DNA from: HGM04593 sp045634365
Lineage (GTDB): Bacteria > Bacteroidota > Bacteroidia > Bacteroidales > Bacteroidaceae
DNA length: 64,000 nucleotides
Direction: 5' to 3'
Assembly (NCBI GenBank): GCA_045634365.1
Contig: JAZRAC010000042.1
Location: forward strand, 1 to 64,000
Shown one piece after another: positions 42,529-50,815 of this stretch. Every line of letters begins with the position of its first letter. Within the stretch, counting starts at the first letter, position 1. The notes below the pieces were generated by a model, which was not told the DNA's origin, did not search any database, and saw nothing but the letters and a program-made list of their open reading frames with translations. Position numbers and translations under genes: made by a program.

Positions 42529-43515
42529 TTACAGTGTGTATGATGCGTTGAACAGCAGAGAATTGGACGATACGTGCAGTTTGCTGTACGATAGTCCGAA
42601 TTTAAACCTTTTTATATTGGCTCCGGCTCCGATGCTCAGGCCGTCCCATTTGCTGCTCGATGTTGAAAGTTCTTTTGTAATGCGATAATTGTATCCTATC
42701 GAAGCGTAAATATTCGGGCTTATAAGTACATCGGCTCCAAATATAAAGTGCTTCAATAGTTTCTTGCCGAATCCATCCTCGCTGCCGTCGGCATTGTAGA
42801 AGTCCTTATTGCTCCATTTGTGCAGATTGTTCATTGTTACCGACAGGCGTATGGGGGCGTGGGCAATTCTTTTTGTAATACCTATTTGAATGTCGAAAGG
42901 CATCTTTTCGGTCTCTTCCTCGAAGGCTTTTACTTGCGCTCCAAGGTTCTTTAACACCAGTGAGGCCGACAGGTCTTTCTCTTCGTCAAAGTAGTTCAAT
43001 CCTAAATCCACGCCCAAGGCAATTGAACTCATACTCTCGTATTTCGAATATATGAACTTTGCAGCCACGCCGCCGCTCCAACTATCGCTCAACAGGTAAC
43101 TATAAACGGCGGAGAACTCCATATCCTTGGCCTTGAATGTGCCGGTGAAAATGTTATTTTCGTCGTATCCTTCAAATTCGCCATAGTCGACATATCTTGC
43201 AACGATTGCACCGGCCGACCGTGCGCCGAACACTCTGTTATACGCTGCTCCGGCAACCTTGCTGTCGCTCATATAGGTCATATACCCAAGATTGATGGTG
43301 TTGTGCGAGGCGTTAATAAGGAGCGCAGGGTTGTGCGCAGCCAATGTAACATCGTCGTCTATAATTGATATATTTGTACCGCCCAATGCTGCTACGTGAG
43401 CCGAGTAGGGGAGGCGCAAAAAATTAAAGGCTATATCTCCTGTCTGTCCTTTTATTGCAGTGAAAGGAACCAAGAGTATTGCCGATATTATGAAAAATGC
43501 GATTTTTCTTGTCAT
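42529..43515 (-). CDS. porQ: Type IX secretion system protein PorQ
   Basis: 328 residues from the ATG at 43515; earlier in-frame starts lie upstream of the -7 box at 43545-43552. The signal peptide is MTRKIAFFIISAILLVPFTA. The mature part is a FadL/PorV-like beta-barrel with the typical opening FNFLRLPYSAHVAALGGTNIS and many alternating strands to the terminal FNASYTL. PorQ is an outer membrane part of the type IX system attachment complex. Its presence agrees with the sorting-tail-like C-terminus of the glycosidase at 50816. Confidence 0.92.
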   Translation of the reverse strand: MTRKIAFFIISAILLVPFTAIKGQTGDIAFNFLRLPYSAHVAALGGTNISIIDDDVTLAAHNPALLINASHNTINLGYMTYMSDSKVAGAAYNRVFGARSAGAIVARYVDYGEFEGYDENNIFTGTFKAKDMEFSAVYSYLLSDSWSGGVAAKFIYSKYESMSSIALGVDLGLNYFDEEKDLSASLVLKNLGAQVKAFEEETEKMPFDIQIGITKRIAHAPIRLSVTMNNLHKWSNKDFYNADGSEDGFGKKLLKHFIFGADVLISPNIYASIGYNYRITKELSTSSSKWDGLSIGAGANIKRFKFGLSYSKLHVSSNSLLFNASYTL

Positions 43516-43544
43516 AAATAATGTGGCTGTATATTGCGTAGTTG

Positions 43545-43552
43545 CGAAGATA
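43545..43552 (-). promoter_or_regulatory. -7 box of the porQ-cmk-ispH-pfkA operon
   Basis: On the minus strand TATCTTCG (43552-43545) lies 30 bases before the porQ ATG. Confidence 0.6.
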
Positions 43553-43731
43553 ATGCTTTTTTTTATCATTTTATTCAGTGTTATAAAATAATTGACCATA
43601 AAGTTACGCTTCCTTTTGTAAAATAACTAAAAAAAAGAGCTTTTATGATGCGCTTAAAAAATAAAATATGTGTAAAATAAAAAAAAGATGCTTTAAATCG
43701 TGTGTATTGAAAAATATTGTTTAAATTTGCC

Positions 43732-43739
43732 CAATAGAA
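43732..43739 (+). promoter_or_regulatory. -7 box of tonB
   Basis: TAAATTTG matches TAnnTTTG and lies 27 bases before the ATG at 43766. Confidence 0.55.
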
Positions 43740-43765
43740 AATAAAAAACAAATTATCATACAATA

Positions 43766-44497
43766 ATGGATTCAATAAAAAGACAACAGGGAAATGAGAG
43801 CGAGCTTCTCGAAGTGAAGAAGAGCGCGAAGGTGAACCTTGAACAACACAAGACTACTTGGTTGCTCATAGGCTATATTCTGGTGTTTGCTGTTTTGTTC
43901 GTGGCTTTCGAATGGACTGCTACCGAGAAGAAACATACAGGTGAAATTGTGAGTGCAGGTATTCTTCTTGAAGAGGAGATTATGGTGCCCATTACAATGC
44001 CCGAGAAGAAGGTGGTTCCTCCTCCTCCTCAGGCAAAGCAGATTACCGAAATTCTTGAAATTGTAGACGACGAAGCCGAAATTGAAGAGAGCGAGCTTGC
44101 CTCTGTCGAGGAGACCGGTGAAGTTGTGGAGATTGCCGATGTTGGTAATGTCGTGGTAGAGGATATCCCCGAAGAGGAGCCCATCTTGCAGATTGTAGAG
44201 CAGATGCCCGAATTCCCCGGAGGTATGCAGGCACTTATGAAGTATCTGAAAGAGAATATCAACTACCCCCGTATCTCTCGTGAGAATGGTTCGCAGGGTA
44301 AGGCCTTCATTAACTTCGTTGTAAATACCGACGGTTCTATTCAGGATATTGAGGTGCTTCGCAGTTCAAGCGATGTATATCTCGACAAAGAGGCTTTGCG
44401 TGTTGTAGGTGCAATGCCTAAATGGAATCCCGGTAAACAGGCCGGTAAAGCTGTGCGCGTGCGTTTCACCTTGCCGGTAACCTTCCGTTTGAAGTAA
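43766..44497 (+). CDS. tonB: Energy transducer TonB
   Basis: 243 residues. TonB couples the proton gradient at the inner membrane to outer membrane receptors. One membrane helix is at about residues 31-50. A short Pro-rich stretch (KKVVPPPPQ) and an acidic periplasmic linker (about 85-145) follow, then the TonB_C domain (about 150-243; EQMPEFPGGMQALMKYLKEN, AMPKWNPGKQAGKAVRVRF). The linker is unusually acidic, without the Pro-Lys repeats of proteobacterial TonB. ExbB/ExbD are not adjacent. The gene is followed by its own terminator. Confidence 0.94.
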   Translation: MDSIKRQQGNESELLEVKKSAKVNLEQHKTTWLLIGYILVFAVLFVAFEWTATEKKHTGEIVSAGILLEEEIMVPITMPEKKVVPPPPQAKQITEILEIVDDEAEIEESELASVEETGEVVEIADVGNVVVEDIPEEEPILQIVEQMPEFPGGMQALMKYLKENINYPRISRENGSQGKAFINFVVNTDGSIQDIEVLRSSSDVYLDKEALRVVGAMPKWNPGKQAGKAVRVRFTLPVTFRLK

Positions 44498-44511
44498 TTT
44501 TTGTAGAATAG

Positions 44512-44548
44512 AAAAGAGGCTGCCGCAACCTGTGTGTAGCCTCTTTTT
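44512..44548 (+). terminator. Terminator after tonB
   Basis: AAAAGAGGCT (44512-44521) pairs with AGCCTCTTTT (44538-44547), followed by T. The prenyl synthase gene starts 22 bases later in the same direction and may receive read-through. Confidence 0.85.
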
Positions 44549-44569
44549 GCTTTATTGTAAGTTTTTATT

Positions 44570-45544
44570 ATGTATAATTGGGAACAGGTGAGAGACAAGG
44601 TAAATCTCTTTGTCGATAATTTGAAATTTGAGCGTGAACCGTTGGAATTGTACAAGCCTATAAGATATACTTTGGCACAGAGTGGCAAGCGCGTGCGCTC
44701 CGTATTGTGTCTTATGGCCTATAATCTCTATAAAGACTCTATTGATGAGGCTCTCTATCCGGCAGTGGCAATGGAGACTTACCACAACTATACTCTTATT
44801 CACGACGATGTAATGGATCGTGCCGATATTCGTCGTGGCAAGCCCACCGTTTGCGCAAAATGGGGCGATACTGCGGCAATACTCTCGGGCGACACAATGC
44901 TTGTGCTTGCATACGAGTTTCTTGCCAAAGCTCCGGCCGAGAAACTCCCACAAATGCTCGCTCTCTTTACCGAAACTGCAAAGGAGGTGGGCGATGGGCA
45001 GCAGTATGACCTCGACTTTGAGAAACGTTCCGATGTTACCGAGCAGGAGTATATGGAGATGATACGCTTGAAGACTTCGGTTCTCATTGCCGCCTCTCTT
45101 AAAATGGGTGGTATTGTGGCCGGTGCAAGCGAGAGTGACCTTGATAATCTGTATGCCTATGGCGAAACAATGGGGCTTGCTTTCCAATTGCAGGACGACC
45201 TGCTCGATGTTTATGGCGATGCAGCTCTGTTTGGCAAGAAAATTGGCGGGGATATTCGTTGCAACAAAAAGACCTTCCTTCTTATAAAGGCAATGGAACT
45301 TGCTTCGTCCGAACAACTTGCCGAAATTGATGCGTGGATAAACAACCCTTCGTGTGACGATGATGCAAAAGTAGCCTATTTTACTTCGCTCTACACCTCG
45401 TTGGGTGTTAAGGAAATTTGCGAGAAACGCATCGGCGAGCTTTTTGCAAAATGCGATGGATTTATTGAGAATTTATCGGTGGCGGCCGACAGAAAAGCTC
45501 ACTTGAAAGCCTTTGCCGACTCGTTGCTTAATCGTAACCTATAA
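44570..45544 (+). CDS. Trans-polyprenyl diphosphate synthase (IspA/IspB family)
   Basis: 324 residues. It extends allylic diphosphates with IPP. The first Asp-rich motif is HDDVMDRADIRRG (D79, D80, D83), the second is QLQDDLLDVYGD, and the basic SGKRVRS precedes the first. Residues before the first motif (ETYHNYTLI, with bulky Tyr/His) would limit chain length, but the product (C15-C40) cannot be told. It is the first of a run with the hypothetical gene at 45563 (18-base gap), tatD and the DAHP synthase. Confidence 0.93.
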   Translation: MYNWEQVRDKVNLFVDNLKFEREPLELYKPIRYTLAQSGKRVRSVLCLMAYNLYKDSIDEALYPAVAMETYHNYTLIHDDVMDRADIRRGKPTVCAKWGDTAAILSGDTMLVLAYEFLAKAPAEKLPQMLALFTETAKEVGDGQQYDLDFEKRSDVTEQEYMEMIRLKTSVLIAASLKMGGIVAGASESDLDNLYAYGETMGLAFQLQDDLLDVYGDAALFGKKIGGDIRCNKKTFLLIKAMELASSEQLAEIDAWINNPSCDDDAKVAYFTSLYTSLGVKEICEKRIGELFAKCDGFIENLSVAADRKAHLKAFADSLLNRNL

Positions 45545-45562
45545 TATATATAATAAGGTATT

Positions 45563-46279
45563 ATGCCATACAGACGACTGCCAAAAACCGACCAAGCTCG
45601 CATAAGGGCTTTGCGCACCGCTGTCGAGAGTAGCGTGCAGAATGGTGTCTTCACCAATGTCCTCTCGCATAATACCTACTACAAGGCAAAAACTTTCCTT
45701 GAAAAATTCTCGCGCGAGGTAGATGTGTACAAACGCTGTGTGGCCGAGCAGTCGACAAAGCGTGGCAACGACAAATATGAGGCTGCGCTCAAACGGGCTC
45801 GTATGTATGTGTCACACTTTATTCAGGTGCTGAGTATGTCGATAATGCGTGGCGAGATTGCCCGTAACAAACGCCCCTATTATGGGCTTCCGCAAGAGGA
45901 GGATACAATTCCCAATCTATTCTCGGAAACGGCGGTGCTTGAATGGGGCGCAAAGGTGATTGAGGGTGAGAAACGCAGGCAGGGAGAGGGTGGTGTTCCC
46001 ATCTACAATCCCACAATGGCGCGTGTGTCGGTAGTCTATGAACTATTCAAGGAGATGTACGACAGGCAGCAATCCTTGCAGCAGCGCACAGCCGATTCGT
46101 TGCGTAATATTTCGGATATGCGTTTCGAGTGCGACGAAATTATTTTTGAGGCTTGGGGCGAGATTGAAAAGGCCTTCTCGGCTTTTACCGGCGAGAGCCG
46201 TGTTAAAAAATGTGCCGAGTATGGCGTGATTTATTACTATCGTGCCGACCGTGGCAAGAATGGCACTGCTGATGATTAA
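45563..46279 (+). CDS. Conserved hypothetical protein between a prenyl synthase and tatD
   Basis: 238 residues, basic and helical, without signal peptide or membrane segment. The N-terminus (PYRRLPKTDQARIRALRTAV) and the central HFIQVLSMSIMRGEI are distinctive. The C-terminal part resembles nothing I can name. I believe homologues sit in the same place in other Bacteroidales, but no function is known to me. It overlaps the tatD start by 8 bases, so translation is coupled. Confidence 0.75.
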   Translation: MPYRRLPKTDQARIRALRTAVESSVQNGVFTNVLSHNTYYKAKTFLEKFSREVDVYKRCVAEQSTKRGNDKYEAALKRARMYVSHFIQVLSMSIMRGEIARNKRPYYGLPQEEDTIPNLFSETAVLEWGAKVIEGEKRRQGEGGVPIYNPTMARVSVVYELFKEMYDRQQSLQQRTADSLRNISDMRFECDEIIFEAWGEIEKAFSAFTGESRVKKCAEYGVIYYYRADRGKNGTADD

Positions 46280-47066
46280 GTTTGTCGACACGCATACTCA
46301 TCTTTTCTGCAAGGAATTCGACGAGGACAGGGCTGCCGTTGTTGAGCGTGCTCTTTCTGCGGGCGTGGGGCGTTTGTGCCTGCCATCCATAAATGTTGAA
46401 ACGTTACCGGCGCTTCTGGCTATGTGCGACAGCTACCCGGGCATCTGCCATCCTATGATGGGGTTGCACCCTACCGATGTTACGGCCGATTATAGATGCT
46501 CTCTCGTGCAGATGGAGAGGATTTTAAAGAGCGACAAGCGTTTTATTGCGGTGGGTGAAGTGGGGCTCGATTTTTATTGGAGCGACGAATTTCGCGCAGA
46601 GCAATTCGATGCTTTTGAAACGCAGATAGGTTGGGCGCGTAATATGGATAAGCCTTTGGTCATTCACTCGCGCAATGCCTTTAAGGAACTTGTGGAGGTG
46701 ATGGAGAAATACCGCTCGGCAGGGTTGAGGGGTGTGTTTCATTGTTTCTCGGGGAGTGCCGACGAGGCGGCTGCATTGCTCTCTTATGATGGCTTCTTCT
46801 TGGGCATAGGCGGTGTGCTTACATATAAAAAATCGGTATTGCCGTCTGCGCTTGCCGGTGTACCGTTGGAACGTATTATTCTGGAAACAGATTCACCCTA
46901 TCTGCCGCCCGTTCCCTTCCGTGGCAAACGTAACGAGAGTGCCTATATTCCTTATATAGCAGCGGTGCTTGCCGAGATTTATGGTTGCAGCGTGGAGCGT
47001 GTGGCCGAGGTTACCACGGCTAATGCGCTGCGTTTGTTCCCGAAATTGTATGACAATGAAGATTAA
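46272..47066 (+). CDS. TatD-family metal-dependent hydrolase
   Basis: 264 residues from the ATG at 46272. The TIM-barrel metal site begins with DTHTHLF (H8, H10) and continues with AVGEVGLDFYW, VIHSRNAF, GVFHCFSG and LETDSPYLPP, all family signatures. TatD proteins are 3'-5' exonucleases or deoxyribonucleases; some have other hydrolase activity. It overlaps the previous gene by 8 bases and the DAHP synthase gene by 11 bases. Confidence 0.93.
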   Translation: MIKFVDTHTHLFCKEFDEDRAAVVERALSAGVGRLCLPSINVETLPALLAMCDSYPGICHPMMGLHPTDVTADYRCSLVQMERILKSDKRFIAVGEVGLDFYWSDEFRAEQFDAFETQIGWARNMDKPLVIHSRNAFKELVEVMEKYRSAGLRGVFHCFSGSADEAAALLSYDGFFLGIGGVLTYKKSVLPSALAGVPLERIILETDSPYLPPVPFRGKRNESAYIPYIAAVLAEIYGCSVERVAEVTTANALRLFPKLYDNED

Positions 47067-48126
47067 CGAAATAGATTTCTTTTCCGGCCATCAGCGTCCG
47101 TTTGTGATTGCCGGTCCTTGCAGTGCCGAAAGTGAGGAGCAGGTGATGGCTGTGGCTGCCGAGCTTGCCGGCTCGGGAGTGGGGCTTTTCCGCGCCGGAA
47201 TTTGGAAGCCTCGTACCCGCCCCGGTTGTTTCGAGGGGGTAGGTTCGCGTGGCTTGGAGTGGTTGGCGCGTGTGAAGAGGGAGTTTGCTCTTCCCGTGAC
47301 AATAGAGGTTGCGACAGCTACCCACGTTGAGGAGGCTCTTGCAGCCGGAATAGATGTTCTTTGGGTGGGTGCCCGCACCGTTACCAATCCGTTTGCCGTG
47401 CAGGAGGTTGCCGAGGCGTTGCGCGGGGTTGATATTCCCGTGCTTGTGAAAAATCCCGTAAACCCTGACATTGATTTGTGGATAGGCGCTTTTGAGCGCT
47501 TGCATAATTGTGGCGTTACACGCTTGGGGGCTATACATAGGGGCTTTTCGTCGTATGGCGAGAAGTTCTATCGTAACGCTCCGCAGTGGCAGATTCCTTT
47601 GGAACTTAAAAATCGTTTCCCTCAACTTTTTCTTATATGCGACCCGAGCCACATTGCCGGCAAGAGCGAGCTTGTGCAGGGACTTTGCCAGCAGGCTATG
47701 GACCTTAATTTCGATGGCTTGATGGTGGAGGTGCATAATAATCCGGCGTGTGCGTTGAGCGACGCTCGCCAGCAGATTACTCCCGCGGCGTTGAACAGCT
47801 TGCTGTCGGGGCTTGTGCATCGTTCCTCGGTGGTAGAGGGGGAGGAGTTTGCAGCGTTCCGCAGCAGGATTGATTCGATTGACAGGGAACTTGTGGCACT
47901 TCTTGCGAGGCGTATGGAGGTCTCCCGCGAGATTGGCGCAGTAAAGAAGAATAAGGGAATTACCGTGTTTCAGCCTTTTCGCTACAAGGAGACAATGGAA
48001 CGTTGCGCTGCAATGGGTGCCGAATGTAATATAAGTGCCGATGTTGTAAAGGAGGTCTTCGAGGCTATACACTCCGAGAGTGTGCGCCAACAGTTGTTTA
48101 TTGTGAACGATAAAAATATTGAATAA
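47056..48126 (+). CDS. Bifunctional 3-deoxy-7-phosphoheptulonate synthase / chorismate mutase
   Basis: 356 residues from ATG 47056 (ATG 47050 is an alternative). The N-terminal domain (about 1-255) is a type I-beta/KdsA-like DAHP synthase: FVIAGPCSAESEEQV, FRAGIWKPRTRPGCFEG, VKNPVNPD and CDPSHIAGK. The C-terminal domain (about 270-356) is an AroQ-type chorismate mutase, starting FRSRIDSIDRELVALLARRMEVS. The enzyme therefore joins the first step of the shikimate pathway to the branch towards Phe and Tyr. It lies in a closely packed run, not with other aro genes. Confidence 0.95.
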   Translation: MKINEIDFFSGHQRPFVIAGPCSAESEEQVMAVAAELAGSGVGLFRAGIWKPRTRPGCFEGVGSRGLEWLARVKREFALPVTIEVATATHVEEALAAGIDVLWVGARTVTNPFAVQEVAEALRGVDIPVLVKNPVNPDIDLWIGAFERLHNCGVTRLGAIHRGFSSYGEKFYRNAPQWQIPLELKNRFPQLFLICDPSHIAGKSELVQGLCQQAMDLNFDGLMVEVHNNPACALSDARQQITPAALNSLLSGLVHRSSVVEGEEFAAFRSRIDSIDRELVALLARRMEVSREIGAVKKNKGITVFQPFRYKETMERCAAMGAECNISADVVKEVFEAIHSESVRQQLFIVNDKNIE

Positions 48127-48130
48127 AAGA

Positions 48131-49258
48131 ATGAGGCGCGCAGGAATGTGGTTTTTACTGTTGTTGACAGGCTTGCTGTATGCAGCCTGTGGCGGTGGTG
48201 GTACAGGCTCCTCGTTTGTGTGCAGTGGCGATACTCTGGCAATGCGCCATTCGGTGTTGTTGCAGATGGTCGATTGCGATAGTTTTATGGTTGCCGAGAT
48301 TAAGAATCCTTGGCGCGAGGGGTTGTTGCACCGCTATCTGCTTGTGCCTGCGGACGATAAATTGCCATTCAAAATGCCGCAGGGCACTCTCTTACGCACT
48401 CCTTTGAGCAATGTGCTTCTCTTTTCGGGGATACACTCCACGCTCTTTTCGCAACTTGGTTGCGAGGGGGTAGTGAAGGGTGTTTGCGATGCTCGCTATA
48501 TGCTGTGGCCGCATTTGCAGGATAGGGTGGCGGCCGGTGATATTGTCGATTGTGGAAGTTCGCTCGATGTGAATGTGGAGAAGGTGGTTGTGTTGTCGCC
48601 CGATGCGGTGTTTGCTTTTCCCTTCGAGAATGGCGGCTATGGTAAGTTGGATAAGCTGAAATATCCCATTGTAGAGTGTGCCGAGTATATGGAGTCGTCG
48701 CCGTTGGGCGCGGCCGAGTGGATGCGTTTCTATGGCCGTCTGCTTGGCTGTGGTGCGGTGGCCGATTCGCTATTTATGGTAGTTTGTGACAAATTTGAAC
48801 AGTTGCAAAAGAGAGTTGCCGATTGCGATGAGCGTCCTACCCTTATGTGTGAATTGAAAAATAATTCGGCGTGGTACGTTCCTGCGAGCGGTAGCACAAT
48901 GGGGCAGATGTACAAGATGGCCGGTGCCGATTATCTGTTTGCCGATATTAAAGGGAGCGGTTCGGTTCCTCTCTCCTATGAAACGGTGCTTGCGCGAGCC
49001 TCTGCGGCCGATTTTTGGTTGGTGAAATATAATTCTTCTGCCAACAGGACCCGCGCTTCGCTGCTCGACGATTTTAAGGGATATTCTCATTTTGCACCAT
49101 TTAAGAATGGGAATATTTATGGTTGTAACACTGCTGTCAAGCCTCTCTTCGAGGAGACGGCTTTTCGTCCCGATTGGTTGCTTGCCGAGCTTGTGGCGAT
49201 ATTTCACCCGCAGTTGTTAGGTGAATATAATTTGAGATATTATGAAAGGCTGCCGTAA
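48131..49258 (+). CDS. Substrate-binding lipoprotein of an iron-siderophore/cobalamin-type ABC importer
   Basis: 375 residues from ATG 48131 (a TTG at 48119 overlaps the previous gene). Lipobox LLYAAC places Cys20 at the mature N-terminus, followed by a Gly-rich linker. The two-lobed BtuF/FhuD-like fold is suggested by RTPLSNVLLFSGIHSTLFSQLG and the middle ALSP-like VVLSPDAVFAFPFENGG. The late WYVPASGSTMGQMYKMAGADY resembles Bacteroidota periplasmic iron-binding proteins. It overlaps the permease gene by 17 bases. The ligand, heme, siderophore or cobalamin, is not decidable. Confidence 0.9.
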   Translation: MRRAGMWFLLLLTGLLYAACGGGGTGSSFVCSGDTLAMRHSVLLQMVDCDSFMVAEIKNPWREGLLHRYLLVPADDKLPFKMPQGTLLRTPLSNVLLFSGIHSTLFSQLGCEGVVKGVCDARYMLWPHLQDRVAAGDIVDCGSSLDVNVEKVVVLSPDAVFAFPFENGGYGKLDKLKYPIVECAEYMESSPLGAAEWMRFYGRLLGCGAVADSLFMVVCDKFEQLQKRVADCDERPTLMCELKNNSAWYVPASGSTMGQMYKMAGADYLFADIKGSGSVPLSYETVLARASAADFWLVKYNSSANRTRASLLDDFKGYSHFAPFKNGNIYGCNTAVKPLFEETAFRPDWLLAELVAIFHPQLLGEYNLRYYERLP

Positions 49259-50255
49259 GAATTTATATGTGATTTTTGCAGGAGTGCTCTTGATTCTCCT
49301 GCTGTTTTTAAGCAATCTGTTTTTTGGCTCTGTTGCCTTGCCGGCCGATGCGGTGGCAGATATTCTTCTTGGTGGCAGCGGAGGCAATGAGGGGTGGCGT
49401 TTGATTGTAGTGGAGACTCGTCTGCCACAGGCGGTTACGGCACTGTTTGCGGGAATGTCGTTGGCTGTTGCCGGCCTGTTGTTGCAAACGCTTTTTAATA
49501 ATCCGCTTGCGGGCCCCGAGGTGTTGGGAGTAAACAGCGGTGCCGGCCTTGGCGTTGCTGTGGTTATGCTGCTGTTGCAAGGTGCAATGGGGATTGGAGG
49601 GTATCTGCTGGTGCTGTCGGGTGCTTTTTGGGGTGCTCTGCTCATAATTATATTGGTGCTTATGCTCTCTCATTTGCTGGCGAATAATATCTATTTGCTG
49701 ATAGCCGGCCTTGCAATAAGCTACCTTGCTTCGTCGGTAATTTCTATATTAAACTACTTTTCCACCGCCGAGGGGGTACACTCCTATCTTATTTGGGGTA
49801 TGGGTGGCTTTGGCGGTGTCTCAATGGATATGCTTCCGCTCTATTCGGGGCTGCTGGCTGTGATGCTTTTGTGTACTCTGTTGCTTGTAAAACCGTTGAA
49901 TGTTATTCTTTTGGGCGACGCTTATGCGAGAAATCTTGGAGTGAATGTGAAGCGTCTGCGTGGAGTGTTGCTTCTGTTGGTGGGGGGGATAACTGCTGTC
50001 GTTACAGCCTATTGCGGCCCGATTGCTTTTATAGGCCTTGCAGTGCCGCATCTGGCGCGTTTGGCGGTGAATACAGCCAATCACCGAGTGTTGCTGCCTG
50101 TGACACTCTTGTCGGGTGGTGCCGTTGCTCTTGTTTGTAATCTCGTGTGCCAACTACCCGGTGGCAGCGGCCTGCTGCCTTTGGGGGCGGTAACCTCTCT
50201 TATAGGTGCCCCTGTGATAATCTATGTGGTGCTTAAAGAACGATGCGGGCATTAG
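49242..50255 (+). CDS. FecCD/BtuC-type ABC importer permease
   Basis: 337 residues with about ten membrane helices. The family motifs are clear: RLPQAVTALFAGMSLAVAGL, NPLAGPEVLGVNSGAGLGV and, near the end, YCGPIAFIGLAVPHLARL with GAVTSLIGAPVIIYVV. It forms the channel for the binding protein encoded just upstream. The ATPase gene expected next is absent: after the stop at 50255 comes an intergenic region and then unrelated genes. The ATPase must be elsewhere or shared. Confidence 0.94.
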   Translation: MKGCRKNLYVIFAGVLLILLLFLSNLFFGSVALPADAVADILLGGSGGNEGWRLIVVETRLPQAVTALFAGMSLAVAGLLLQTLFNNPLAGPEVLGVNSGAGLGVAVVMLLLQGAMGIGGYLLVLSGAFWGALLIIILVLMLSHLLANNIYLLIAGLAISYLASSVISILNYFSTAEGVHSYLIWGMGGFGGVSMDMLPLYSGLLAVMLLCTLLLVKPLNVILLGDAYARNLGVNVKRLRGVLLLLVGGITAVVTAYCGPIAFIGLAVPHLARLAVNTANHRVLLPVTLLSGGAVALVCNLVCQLPGGSGLLPLGAVTSLIGAPVIIYVVLKERCGH

Positions 50256-50333
50256 CCTCTCCCTCTCGATTTATATATTTATGAAAAATCTTAATAATTC
50301 TGCTTTATTTTGTTAAAGTAGAATTATTTTTTT

Positions 50334-50435
50334 TATCTTTGCGTAGATTTGAGATAAAACTCGAATCTATCTTGCACTCGCTGTAAAAATATTTAAGCAA
50401 GCTTAATATTTCTTGCTCGTTTGTGCATAGATTTG
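50334..50435 (+). repeat. Promoter-cassette repeat upstream of the small RNA
   Basis: It starts with -7 box TATCTTTG (50334-50341), then an inverted repeat AGATTTGAG/CTCGAATCT (50345-50368), CTTGCACTCGCTGTAAAAAT, inner palindrome TTAAGC-AA-GCTTAA (50393-50406), TTGCTCGTTTGT and a second -7 box TAGATTTG (50428-50435). It is the most diverged of the full copies. Confidence 0.85.
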
Positions 50436-50522
50436 TTATAGTATGCGAATTAAAAGTTTGTACTTTGTTTCGTGTAATTATAGCAAGTGCAGTTTTATAC
50501 TGTGACATATTTTTTAGCGCAT

Positions 50523-50530
50523 TAGCTTTA
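50523..50530 (+). promoter_or_regulatory. Probable -7 box of the small RNA
   Basis: TAGCTTTA differs from TAnnTTTG only in the last base. It lies 7 bases before the expected 5' end at about 50537, which coincides with the base of the RNA's closing stem. Confidence 0.5.
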
Positions 50531-50536
50531 CTATCT

Positions 50537-50719
50537 TACTGATGGGAGCATAGCTCCGGTAGGGTATTTCCCCTATCTAAACTTGGCGGTTTAAAAAAGA
50601 AAGAATAGTGGCAAAGTTGATGTCCGCGCTGTGTATACGGCGTGGGCGATTTGCATATCTTTCTTTCGGGTACGCCAAGACCTCATCAGTGGATAATGTG
50701 AGTTGTCCACGTTTTTTTT
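50537..50719 (+). ncRNA. Structured small RNA with multibranched fold and intrinsic terminator; family not assigned
   Basis: A closing stem ACTGATG/CATCAGT (50538-50544 with 50684-50690) encloses three arms. Arm 1 is GGAGC-ATA-GCTCC (50545-50557). Arm 2 is GGTAGGG/CCCTATC (50558-50577). Arm 3 is long: CTTGGCG/CGCCAAG (50582-50588 with 50673-50679), AAAGAAAGA/TCTTTCTTT (50596-50604 with 50658-50666), GCAAA/TTTGC (50611-50615 with 50650-50654) and a 10-bp apical stem with loop GTAT (50623-50646). A terminator follows, GTGGATAA/TTGTCCAC (50689-50710) with nine or more Ts. It holds no reading frame. It might belong to the Bacteroidales-1 or 6S-like RNAs or to a riboswitch class; I could not match it from memory. 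Confidence 0.7.
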
Positions 50720-50815
50720 TGTATAATAGTTAAGGTGGTGATGCGGTATTTGTTTGCTTATTTATGGTGTTTTTCAATTATTTAGGATAAATAAATTAAG
50801 TACTAACCTAAAAAT

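Noticed and set aside
47020..48090. 356-codon open frame on the minus strand
   Set aside because: Antisense to the DAHP synthase/chorismate mutase gene; no domain and no promoter.
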